A stretch of DNA of 7,157 nt from JAAYAN01 sp964437215 (GTDB lineage Bacteria; Bacteroidota; Ignavibacteria; Ignavibacteriales; Melioribacteraceae): the NCBI GenBank assembly GCA_964437215.1, contig CAYTFZ010000117.1, forward strand, positions 1-7,157. Direction: 5' to 3'. A program made the position numbers and the translations under genes. Shown here in pieces: positions 1 to 5,236 of this stretch. Numbering within the stretch: the first letter of the stretch is position 1; every line of letters starts with the position of its first letter. The notes under the pieces were generated by a model. The model searched no databases. It saw only the letters and a program-made list of their open reading frames with translations, and had not been told where the DNA came from.

Positions 1-680
1 TTTTGAGCAGCACCTGTAAAAGCTCCTTTTTCGTGACCGAACAATTCGCTTTCGGCAAGTTCTTTAGGTATAGTTCCGCAATTTATAAGGATCAAAACTT
101 TATCGTGCCGGGGACTTAACTGATGAATATACTTTGCAAAAACTTCTTTCCCCACACCGCTTTCACCTTCAAGAAGAATTGTTGTGTCGTCGCTTTTCGA
201 AATTTTTTCTACGGTATTAAGAATACGCTGGATTAATTTGCTTTTACCAAAATATTCGCGGCTGAACTCCTCGTTAGGCATTATGGAATGAAGTTTTTCC
301 ACCTCGTGTTTTAAATTTAGGTGATTAACGCATTTTGCCAGAATTAATTTCAATTGGTCGAGATCTATTGGTTTAAGCAGAAAATCGAATGCCCCGTATT
401 TCATTGCTTCAACCGAAATTTTTACATCCGAATAACCTGTAATCATTATCACCGGAATATGAAAATATTTTTTCTGGAGTTCTTTCAGGATATCAAGTCC
501 GTTGTGAGTAGTAAGATAAATATCCAGCAGAATAATATCCGGCTGTGTTCTTTCCACAGTTTCAAATACTTTTTCTCCTTCCATGCATACTTCAACATCG
601 TAATCGAATTTAAGCAGTATTTTCTTTAAGGAAATACATACCAGGTTATCGTCATCAACAATCAGCAGCTTAGGTTTCAT
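1..680 (-). CDS. NtrC/FlrC-family sigma54-dependent response regulator, C-terminus beyond window
   Basis: Phosphorylation-controlled activator of sigma54 RNA polymerase, most likely the flagellar regulator of the FlrC/FleR/FlgR type. Translating the minus strand from the ATG at 680 gives 226 complete codons and then the window edge. A receiver domain occupies about residues 1-120, with the acidic pocket D9-D11, phospho-acceptor D53 (in ILLD), T81 and K103 (KP). A linker of about 25 residues leads into the AAA+ domain, with Walker A GESGVGKE at 172-179 and the sigma54-contacting loop GAFTGA at 219-224. Walker B, the sensor regions and any DNA-binding HTH domain lie outside the window. The start overlaps the end of the upstream histidine kinase gene by 11 nt, which suggests translational coupling and a cognate pair. 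The flagellar role is inferred from the neighbouring fliD, flgM and flagellin genes; the family assignment is firm. Confidence 0.93.
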   Translation of the reverse strand, partial: MKPKLLIVDDDNLVCISLKKILLKFDYDVEVCMEGEKVFETVERTQPDIILLDIYLTTHNGLDILKELQKKYFHIPVIMITGYSDVKISVEAMKYGAFDFLLKPIDLDQLKLILAKCVNHLNLKHEVEKLHSIMPNEEFSREYFGKSKLIQRILNTVEKISKSDDTTILLEGESGVGKEVFAKYIHQLSPRHDKVLILINCGTIPKELAESELFGHEKGAFTGAAQ

Positions 681-1386
681 TATAATCCTCTGTTATTTGC
701 TTTGGAAATGTAACATAAAAACAAGAACCTTTACCTTCTGTACTACGAAAATCTATTTTGGCACTATGAATATTAAGCAGCATTTTACAAACACTTAAAC
801 CTAATCCGGTACCTTTTGTTTTGCTTGTGTAAAAATCCGTAAATATATTAGTTTTATCTTCTTCTTTAATTCCCACACCGTTGTCTTCTACCTCAAAATG
901 AATATCTCCGCCGCCGGTAAATGTCCGTAAAGCTATTGTACTGTTATTTTCGCTTGCATCAATGGCATTTGTAATTAAATTTAATATTACCTGAAGTATC
1001 ATATTTTTGTTGAGATTCAGATGAGGTAGCGAGTGACTTAATTTTTGCTCTACTTTAATGCTGCGCCTTTTAATTGCACCGTCAAGAATTTCGAGTGCTT
1101 GATGAATTATCTCATTCAGGCTGCATAAATTAAAATCCTTTGACGGACGGCGAGAAAAATCTAATGTTGTCTCCATCAGATTCTGAATCCGGTCTGCCGA
1201 TTCGATGCAGGCTTTCAGACATTCATTTTCTTCGGCATTTAAATGTTCGCTGGAAAGTGTAAGAAAATCGAGATTTAATTTAAGAGCGGAAAGCGGATTT
1301 CGAATCTCGTGGGCAAGACTGGCGGTTAATTTACCTAAAATCTGAAGCTTGTTATATTGAATTTCTTTATCCAGGATTTTATCCAT
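670..1386 (-). CDS. Soluble sensorless histidine kinase (FlrB/FleS/FlgS-like)
   Basis: Autophosphorylating kinase, probably the partner of the overlapping sigma54 activator. From the ATG at 1386 it has 238 residues and consists almost only of the catalytic core. In numbering from the alternative TTG at 1410 (246 residues), the H-box SLAHEIRNPLSAL has the phospho-accepting His at 34, the N-box NLITNAIDA is at 144-152, the G1 box DNGVGI at 176-181, the F-box FTDFYTSK at 190-197 and the G2 box GTGLGLSV at 200-207. There is no membrane segment and no PAS, GAF or HAMP region, so it must sense an internal signal. Flagellar kinases such as FlgS and FlrB are also cytoplasmic and respond to assembly state. 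Neither start has a clear Shine-Dalgarno; ATG is preferred. An in-frame TAA five codons upstream of the TTG excludes a longer sensor-bearing form. The last 11 nt overlap the response regulator gene. Confidence 0.92.
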   Translation of the reverse strand: MDKILDKEIQYNKLQILGKLTASLAHEIRNPLSALKLNLDFLTLSSEHLNAEENECLKACIESADRIQNLMETTLDFSRRPSKDFNLCSLNEIIHQALEILDGAIKRRSIKVEQKLSHSLPHLNLNKNMILQVILNLITNAIDASENNSTIALRTFTGGGDIHFEVEDNGVGIKEEDKTNIFTDFYTSKTKGTGLGLSVCKMLLNIHSAKIDFRSTEGKGSCFYVTFPKQITEDYNET

Positions 1387-1410
1387 TTTTCGGCAATAGT
1401 TATATTTCAA

Positions 1411-1519
1411 GCAATATTTTAGTTAAATACATACTTATTTCAAATAATCAACAATTCTAAAATAAAATAAAATTAAAAATATTCAATTCCGGATGATTAA
1501 ATATTTCAGGGTTGGAAGG
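1411..1519. other. A+T-rich intergenic region upstream of the kinase gene
   Basis: This short stretch separates the flgM terminator from the histidine kinase gene and must carry the promoter of the two-component unit unless readthrough supplies it. It is very A+T-rich, with long T/A runs on either strand. I found no convincing sigma28 (TAAA-N15-GCCGATAA) or sigma54 (TGGCAC-N5-TTGC) element and no well-spaced sigma70 pair. A weak 7-bp dyad (AAATATT at 1477-1483 with AATATTT at 1500-1506) is present but unremarkable at this base composition. Confidence 0.5.
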
Positions 1520-1550
1520 AAAAAAGGGAGGGCAGTTTACTGCTCTCCCT
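1520..1550 (-). terminator. Rho-independent terminator ending the fliS-fliD-flgM unit
   Basis: On the minus strand the arm AGGGAGAGCAG (1550-1540) pairs with CTGCCCTCCCT (1535-1525), with one A/C mismatch, across a four-base loop. Six T residues follow (1525-1520). The flgM stop codon (1537-1539) makes up most of the loop, so the gene's last codons form the 5' arm. It separates the flagellar structural operon from the downstream regulatory pair. Confidence 0.85.
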
Positions 1551-1821
1551 GAATTTCTTTTAATATTGAACCAGCTACTTTTTCAATAATTTCCGGTTTG
1601 TTGTAGAATCCCGTTTCGACTTTTTGTTTTATGTTTTCAAGATTTTTAGCTTCCGCTTTTTGAGACTGCAAAGCTTTTGCCTCCTGAGATAGTTCAAGTT
1701 TGTCTTTCCTGCTGTTCGGATTCTCGTCAACCTTTTGAGCGTCCTGCTTCGGATTCTGATAATTAGTATTAGCCTGCTCTGTATACGAATTAAGCCTGCT
1801 GTTTACACTGTTAATGTCCAT
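1537..1821 (-). CDS. flgM: FlgM, anti-sigma28 factor
   Basis: A small protein that binds and inhibits the flagellar sigma factor FliA (sigma28) until the hook-basal body is complete and FlgM is exported. The 94 residues show the family pattern. The N-terminal 35 or so residues are polar and Asn/Gln-rich, matching the disordered export half. Then comes the conserved K-D-K-L-E-L-S-Q-E-A-K-A-L block (39-51), and a C-terminal sigma-binding region with IKQKVETGFY (64-73) and a helix ending in ILKEIQ. The length is typical. The start ATG lies 7 nt after the previous gene's stop, and an AGGT sequence overlapping that stop serves as ribosome binding site. It is last in the fliS-fliD operon and its 3' end is embedded in the terminator. 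A sigma28-type promoter before flagellin 2 gives it a plausible target in this window. Confidence 0.87.
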   Translation of the reverse strand: MDINSVNSRLNSYTEQANTNYQNPKQDAQKVDENPNSRKDKLELSQEAKALQSQKAEAKNLENIKQKVETGFYNKPEIIEKVAGSILKEIQGEQ

Positions 1822-1828
1822 ATTATTT

Positions 1829-2152
1829 TTACCTGATATATTTATTCAACTTCTTTTTATTTTCAAAAGACTTTAGCTCTTCCGCTATTTTTTGCTGCTC
1901 AATTTTTTTTTCCTTAATAATACTATCGAACCTTTTTAAAATAAGTTTAACAGATTCCATAACTTCATTATCATAAGATTTCAATTCGCCCGGCGATATT
2001 TTGCCTTCAAGCTCAGTATGCATTTTTTTAATTTTTTCAACCGATTTAAATATTTTATTGTTGATCTTGTCAAAATTCTCTTCTGAAATTATGTCAAGAT
2101 CAACTGCAATACTCTCAATTTCCTGCTTGATTATTTCGTATTCTCTGTTCAA
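1829..2152 (-). CDS. Small helical protein, candidate FliT/FlgN-type flagellar export chaperone
   Basis: A 107-residue, Lys/Glu-rich protein without Cys, Trp, signal peptide or membrane segment. It is predicted from composition to be almost entirely alpha-helical, with one break near KISPGEL (51-57). No motif identifies it with certainty. The position directly after fliD is where fliT sits in many bacteria (fliD-fliS-fliT). The helical-hairpin layout and the tail KKKLNKYIR resemble FliT/FlgN-like chaperones, which hold FliD or hook-filament junction proteins before export. The start is TTG at 2152: an in-frame TAA sits six bases upstream and the next Met is residue 44, so TTG is the only reasonable start. 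It lies 12 nt after the fliD stop and 7 nt before flgM, clearly in one operon. The gene is confident; the function is inferred from context. Confidence 0.6.
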   Translation of the reverse strand: MNREYEIIKQEIESIAVDLDIISEENFDKINNKIFKSVEKIKKMHTELEGKISPGELKSYDNEVMESVKLILKRFDSIIKEKKIEQQKIAEELKSFENKKKLNKYIR

Positions 2153-2164
2153 ACTTTAACCCGC

Positions 2165-3310
2165 TCAGTAGCTGCCGAACATTGAGGACATATTGTTATA
2201 AGACGTCATTAAAGTAGCAAGCTGCATCTGAAGCGCTTCATATTTAGATCTTAAAACTTCGGCGCCTTTATCAATCCGCTTATTGATACCGTCAATTCTG
2301 TCTTTTAAATAATTTGCATTGTTATCAAGCGAGTCAGTCAAGCGCGAAATTGTTCCATCGGGACCCAAATATGTTTCCAAAGTTGAATAAAGTGACTGTG
2401 CAATTCCGTTGTTTGAGTTAAATAATTCTGCTACCTGATTGGGATCTTTATTAATCTGTTCGGTCAATTTAGCTGTATCTGACATTGAAAGCCCTGTTTC
2501 AGGGTCGAAAGCAACTCCAATATCCGCTAGCCGTGTAACATTTCCTGCAGATAACCCTGTAACTGACTGCAGAACTGCATTTTGCAGTTTCGATTTAAGA
2601 GAATTTGCTGTAGAATCTCCGGTAAAAATACCTCTTGTTGTATTTGCTCCGGCAGTCTGGTTAGCCCTTATAAATGAATATGATTCGTTAAAAGATTTTA
2701 TAAAGCTTTCTATTTTAGTTTTTACAGTATCAACGTCATTAGTAATATCCATACTTACGCTTTGGTCTTCCTCATCCATAACAGCTTTTAAATTAAAAGT
2801 AACACCGGTTATCAGGTCACTGAAATTGTTGGAATTCCTCTGAATATTGATACCGTTAAATACCATTTTCGAGTTGAGTTCATTATTTGTAGAACTNNNN
2901 NNNNNNNNNNNNNNNNNNNNNNNNNNNNNNNNNNNNNNNNNNNNNNNNNNNNNNNNNNNNNNNNNNNNNNNNNNNNNNNNNNNNNNNNNNNNNNNNTTTT
3001 TTGCAAGCTGTAATACCCGCATTTCGTAATTATTGATAGAAGCCGTTTTGTCTGCACTTGCAGTAAAAAAATCCGAACTTGAAAGAGTTGCTTTTTTTGT
3101 ATTAAAAAGCGAATCCGATGAAGTGGATTTCAAGTCGCTTAAAATAGTTCTAAATGAACTCAGTTTAGTTTTAAGGGAGTTCCAAGTTGAAGAAAGATTG
3201 CTGTATTTAGCTTTACGCGCAGTAATTGGTTCAACTTGCTTAACTTGCTCATTGTACTTATAATTATCAATAAGCTGAGTTATATATGATGTACTTAATA
3301 TCTGTGACAT
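2165..3310 (-). CDS. fliD: FliD, flagellar filament cap protein (interrupted by assembly gap)
   Basis: FliD (HAP2) forms the cap at the filament tip and helps flagellin subunits fold and insert. The first 104 residues (3310-2997) match the FliD N-terminal domain: an IT-x-L-I start, a Q-x-E-x-I-x-x-RKAKYS helix, a STWNSLKTKLSSF helix and an NYEMRVLQLAK strand. After the N run, 243 residues (2896-2165) match the C-terminal domain: GINIQRNSNNFSDLITGVTF, then GIFTGDSTANSLKSKL, ADIGVAFDPETGLSM and a long coiled helix ending in MFGSY. Both halves are in frame across the 100 Ns, but that has a one-in-three chance. Family members normally have well over 34 residues between these landmarks, so the true protein is probably longer than the apparent 381. 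The ATG sits one base after the fliS stop, with GGAAAAG in the fliS 3' end as likely ribosome binding site. Confidence 0.93.
   Translation of the reverse strand: MSQILSTSYITQLIDNYKYNEQVKQVEPITARKAKYSNLSSTWNSLKTKLSSFRTILSDLKSTSSDSLFNTKKATLSSSDFFTASADKTASINNYEMRVLQLAKXXXXXXXXXXXXXXXXXXXXXXXXXXXXXXXXXXSSTNNELNSKMVFNGINIQRNSNNFSDLITGVTFNLKAVMDEEDQSVSMDITNDVDTVKTKIESFIKSFNESYSFIRANQTAGANTTRGIFTGDSTANSLKSKLQNAVLQSVTGLSAGNVTRLADIGVAFDPETGLSMSDTAKLTEQINKDPNQVAELFNSNNGIAQSLYSTLETYLGPDGTISRLTDSLDNNANYLKDRIDGINKRIDKGAEVLRSKYEALQMQLATLMTSYNNMSSMFGSY
2897..2996. other. Assembly gap (100 N) inside fliD
   Basis: Exactly 100 undetermined bases interrupt fliD between the N-terminal QLAK strand and the region before GINIQRNSNN. 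A round number like this is usually a scaffold placeholder of unknown true size. The missing stretch would encode the end of the FliD core and the D2/D3 head. Confidence 0.95.
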
Positions 3311-3311
3311 T

Positions 3312-3659
3312 TTACTTTTCCGGTTGTCTGTTAAAAATAGTTATCCAGGTTTCCCGAAGATCAGTAAGTATTTTATATACTATATCAGTATTATTTTTCC
3401 GCATTTCATCTTGGCAAAATTGATATAATCTCATCAATCCGGTTGATATTTCTTTGGCTTTTTCATCTTCAAAATTTAAGGCATTTATAAGTTCCGATAG
3501 AGCCCGGTTTGTTTTTGCCATATTTCCTCTTTTACAATTTGCAATAGCAAAATCGTAAACTTTAATAAGCAGTTTCTGAGGAGTTGCCTCGAGAATTTCT
3601 TTTGCAAGATAAGTATTTGCACGATTTGCCGACCTAAAGTATGTAGAGGTTTGATACAT
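3312..3659 (-). CDS. fliS: FliS, flagellin export chaperone (copy 2)
   Basis: FliS binds the C-terminal helices of flagellin in the cytoplasm, prevents premature polymerisation and hands subunits to the export gate. The 115 residues carry the family signatures: an N-terminal tyrosine segment (MYQTSTYF), NTYLAKEILEATPQKLLIKVYDFAI (17-41), the SELINALNF helix and LMRLYQF (LYxY-like), then LRETW near the end. Length is slightly below the common 120-135. It starts at ATG 3659 with only a weak purine stretch upstream; another ATG at 3667 is out of frame. It lies 24 nt beyond the T-tract of the flagellin 2 terminator, with no obvious own promoter, and is translationally close-coupled to fliD (one base between). 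It is roughly two-thirds identical to the other FliS in this window over about 97 residues (hand alignment). Confidence 0.93.
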   Translation of the reverse strand: MYQTSTYFRSANRANTYLAKEILEATPQKLLIKVYDFAIANCKRGNMAKTNRALSELINALNFEDEKAKEISTGLMRLYQFCQDEMRKNNTDIVYKILTDLRETWITIFNRQPEK

Positions 3660-3683
3660 AATGACATCTCAATTTTTCAAATT

Positions 3684-3715
3684 AAAAAAAACTCTTCCGG
3701 CAAACGCCGGAAGAG
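3684..3715 (-). terminator. Strong intrinsic terminator after flagellin 2
   Basis: On the minus strand a perfect 10-bp stem, CTCTTCCGGC (3715-3706) with GCCGGAAGAG (3701-3692), closes a four-base GTTT loop and is followed by eight T residues (3691-3684). It begins 22 nt after the flagellin 2 stop codon. It should end most flagellin transcripts, leaving fliS-fliD-flgM to readthrough or an unseen promoter. Confidence 0.95.
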
Positions 3716-3737
3716 AATGGGATAAAACACAGATTTA

Positions 3738-4604
3738 TTATCCAAATAACTGCAATACTTGCTGAGGAGCAAAGTTAAGCTGAGCCAACATAGCAGTACC
3801 AGCCTGCTGTAAGATTGACCCTCTTGTAGCTTTCAATTGTTCCATAGCCATGTCAGCGTCGAACAATCTGCTGATAGTAGATTCTGCATTCGATTTAGCA
3901 ACACTCAAATTCTCGTCTTTAATGTCCAGTCTTTGTGAGAAGTTACCAATTTTTCCTAATGCCGAAGTAACTGCTGTCTTAAGGTTTGAAAGAGCTGTTT
4001 GCAGACCCTGCACTGATGCAGCACCGCTGGTGCTCATAAGTGTAGTAGCTGATACGTTTGCAAAACTTCCAAGACTTACAGAAACGTTAGCGCCGTATCC
4101 GCCGCCGCCTGTGCTAGCTAATGATGATGCAAAATCAAGATTTAAGGTATCAGTTGACTCGCCAACCTGGAATGCAAATCCTTGACCGGCACCAGAATAA
4201 AGAATTTTAGCGTCGTTGAATTTGGTATTCAGCAATATTGACTGAATTTCATTTGCCAGTGCTTTTACGTCATCCTGAAGAGCTGTTCTATCTGCTGTAG
4301 GGTTAGTTGCATCAGAAAGTTTTCCTTCGATTTTTGTCAAAAGGTCATTCATTCCTGACAATGCTCCTTCTGCAGTGGATAACAAGTTTTTAGCCGAAGC
4401 TATGTTGCCTTGTGCTCCTTCCATTACAGCTACTTTTCCTTTCAGAGCAGTACCTACGTTAAAGCCAGAAGTGTCATCACCGACATTAAGAATTCTTTTG
4501 CCAGATGATAATCTTAACTGTGCTTTTGTTGTTTCTGCATTTACTTTAGCTAACTGATAGTAAGCTTGCAGTGCGTCCGTGTTTGTGTTTACGCGGAATC
4601 CCAT
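3738..4604 (-). CDS. fliC: Flagellin 2 (intact)
   Basis: The structural subunit of the flagellar filament, exported by the flagellar type III system. The 288 residues are intact. The N-terminal D0/D1 region contains QLRLSSGKRILNVGDDTSGF (29-48), and the C-terminal D1/D0 region contains STISRLFDADMAMEQLKATR and ends QQVLQLFG. The protein is short because it lacks the outer D2/D3 domains. The centre (about 159-197) is instead a Ser/Thr/Gly-rich link, a plausible surface for glycosylation. The ATG at 4604 is chosen over an in-frame TTG at 4640 because a full Shine-Dalgarno AAGGAGG lies 6 nt upstream and MGFRVNTNTDA is a proper flagellin start. A sigma28-like promoter and a structured leader precede it and a strong terminator follows. 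It is about 85% identical, without indels, to flagellin 1 over the 253 shared residues (hand count). The symbol fliC is the generic family name. Confidence 0.96.
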   Translation of the reverse strand: MGFRVNTNTDALQAYYQLAKVNAETTKAQLRLSSGKRILNVGDDTSGFNVGTALKGKVAVMEGAQGNIASAKNLLSTAEGALSGMNDLLTKIEGKLSDATNPTADRTALQDDVKALANEIQSILLNTKFNDAKILYSGAGQGFAFQVGESTDTLNLDFASSLASTGGGGYGANVSVSLGSFANVSATTLMSTSGAASVQGLQTALSNLKTAVTSALGKIGNFSQRLDIKDENLSVAKSNAESTISRLFDADMAMEQLKATRGSILQQAGTAMLAQLNFAPQQVLQLFG

Positions 4605-4609
4605 TTTAT

Positions 4610-4621
4610 ACCTCCTTGTAT
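4610..4621 (-). promoter_or_regulatory. Strong ribosome binding site overlapped by CsrA-like consensus
   Basis: The minus strand reads ATACAAGGAGGT here. AAGGAGG (4617-4611) is a complete Shine-Dalgarno placed 6 nt before the flagellin 2 ATG, much stronger than any other in this window. The same 12 bases match the CsrA SELEX consensus RUACARGGAUGU at 11 positions. Part of that match is forced by the Shine-Dalgarno itself; the upstream AUAC is not. Ribosome binding is confident; CsrA binding is inference. Confidence 0.7.
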
Positions 4622-4634
4622 ATGTTGTTGTTTT

Positions 4635-4656
4635 GACCAAGCTTCCATGCTTGATC
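4635..4656 (-). promoter_or_regulatory. Leader hairpin with AUGGA in its loop (possible CsrA site)
   Basis: In the flagellin 2 leader the arm GATCAAGC (4656-4649) pairs with GCTTGGTC (4642-4635), eight pairs including one U-G wobble, around the six-base loop ATGGAA. An ANGGA motif presented in a hairpin loop is the classical CsrA/RsmA recognition element. Its GG lies 31 nt upstream of the GG in the Shine-Dalgarno site, within the range for two-site binding by one CsrA dimer. The hairpin is seen; the CsrA role is inferred. Confidence 0.55.
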
Positions 4657-4711
4657 GTTTGTTTAAATTCAATTTCTGATAATACTATCGAACTGTTAAA
4701 TTAATTCTTTA

Positions 4712-4720
4712 ATTATAACA
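4712..4720 (-). promoter_or_regulatory. Possible extended -10 element in flagellin 2 leader
   Basis: The minus strand shows TGTTATAAT, a perfect extended -10 (TG-N-TATAAT), about 108 nt before the flagellin 2 start. No good -35 box lies at the expected distance, and TATAAT arises easily in A+T-rich DNA. It could give a shorter constitutive leader but is weakly supported. Confidence 0.25.
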
Positions 4721-4786
4721 AGTGATTCGCGTCATATCAGCTTTTTATATTCAATTATTCAAAGAACTTATTTTCACTCTGATTTA

Positions 4787-4813
4787 TTTTCGGCAAACCC
4801 GGATTTTTCTTTA
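4787..4813 (-). promoter_or_regulatory. Sigma28 (FliA)-type promoter of flagellin 2
   Basis: On the minus strand TAAA (4813-4810), a 15-nt spacer and GCCGAAAA (4794-4787) match the flagellar sigma28 consensus TAAA-N15-GCCGATAA at 11 of 12 positions with exact spacing. It lies between fliS copy 1 and flagellin 2, as expected for a late flagellar gene. Transcription would begin near 4780, giving a leader of roughly 175 nt. FlgM encoded in the same window would control this sigma factor. Confidence 0.75.
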
Positions 4814-4848
4814 ATGAAATCATTTGAGATTTCTAAAGAATTATCCGG
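4799..4848 (-). repeat. Long imperfect inverted repeat after fliS copy 1
   Basis: Starting 7 nt after the fliS copy 1 stop, three paired blocks nest around a six-base loop: CCGGAT (4848-4843) with ATCCGG (4804-4799), CTTT (4838-4835) with AAAG (4812-4809), and GAAATC (4833-4828) with GATTTC (4821-4816). Its position suggests an RNA 3'-end hairpin or weak terminator, but the following bases (GTTTGCC) are not a proper T-tract. It covers the -35 element and most of the spacer of the sigma28-like promoter, so it could also act as an operator. Confidence 0.6.
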
Positions 4849-4855
4849 ACTTGCT

Positions 4856-5200
4856 TCAAAATTTCAATCCTTCTTTTTCAAAAGCTTCCTGCCAGGTTGT
4901 TCGCAATCCGCTTAATATTTGCAATGCAATATCAAACTCACCTTTGCGGGTCTGGTCTTGCACAAATTGATATAATCTTAATAGTTGTATCGATATAGGC
5001 TTAGCTTCTTCTTGTTCGAAATTAAGTGCAATTATAAGCTCCGATACAGCCTTATTTGTTTTTGCCATATCTTTGCGCTGGCAATTAGCGATGGCAAAAT
5101 CGTATATCTTTAAAACAAGTTTTTGCGGACTTGCTTCGAGTATTTCCTTAACCAAATAGGAATTTGCTCTTCTTTTTCTGACATTTTGCGCCGTAACCAT
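4856..5200 (-). CDS. fliS: FliS, flagellin export chaperone (copy 1)
   Basis: A second FliS-family chaperone of 114 residues, with the same role of holding flagellin for export. Conserved parts are NSYLVKEILEASPQKLVLKIY (13-33), DFAIANC, the SELIIALNF helix, LLRLYQFVQ and LRTTW. The N-terminus is more basic and lacks the double-Tyr segment of copy 2 (MVTAQNVRKRRA). The start ATG at 5200 has AGAG about 7 nt upstream. It follows the flagellin 1 stop by 36 nt with no terminator between, so the two are probably one transcript and FliS copy 1 may serve flagellin 1 in particular. The flagellin-fliS pair repeats in the next cassette, pointing to duplication followed by divergence; the FliS copies have diverged much more than the flagellins. 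Confidence 0.93.
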   Translation of the reverse strand: MVTAQNVRKRRANSYLVKEILEASPQKLVLKIYDFAIANCQRKDMAKTNKAVSELIIALNFEQEEAKPISIQLLRLYQFVQDQTRKGEFDIALQILSGLRTTWQEAFEKEGLKF

Positions 5201-5236
5201 AATGTTCTCTTATGTTTAATTGTTAAAAACAAATAT

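Noticed and set aside
354..629. Plus-strand open frame of 91 codons
   Set aside because: It is antisense to the receiver domain of the response regulator, whose motifs are complete on the minus strand.
1477..1506. Dyad AAATATT / AATATTT with a 16-nt loop upstream of the kinase gene
   Set aside because: Made only of A and T in a very A+T-rich stretch, with no link to a promoter; expected by chance.
2439..2843. Plus-strand open frame of 134 codons
   Set aside because: It is antisense to well-conserved FliD coding sequence and has no recognisable protein features; likewise the plus-strand frames over both flagellins (3850-4185, 4375-4557, 5766-6149).
3485..3667. Minus-strand frame starting at the ATG at 3667
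   Set aside because: It is out of frame with fliS copy 2 and resembles no protein; the in-frame ATG at 3659 gives a full FliS.
4605..4640. Upstream extension of flagellin 2 to an in-frame TTG at 4640 (12 extra residues)
   Set aside because: The added residues are not flagellin-like and would be encoded through the leader hairpin region and the strong Shine-Dalgarno; the ATG at 4604 has ideal spacing.
4605..4855. Sigma54 promoter (TGGCAC-N5-TTGC) in the intergenic region
   Set aside because: No GG-N10-GC core with acceptable flanks was found on the minus strand; the sigma28 motif fits much better.
5201..5236. Possible terminator between flagellin 1 and fliS copy 1
   Set aside because: Only tiny A/T palindromes (AAATATTT; TTTAA/TTAAA) are present, with no G+C stem.
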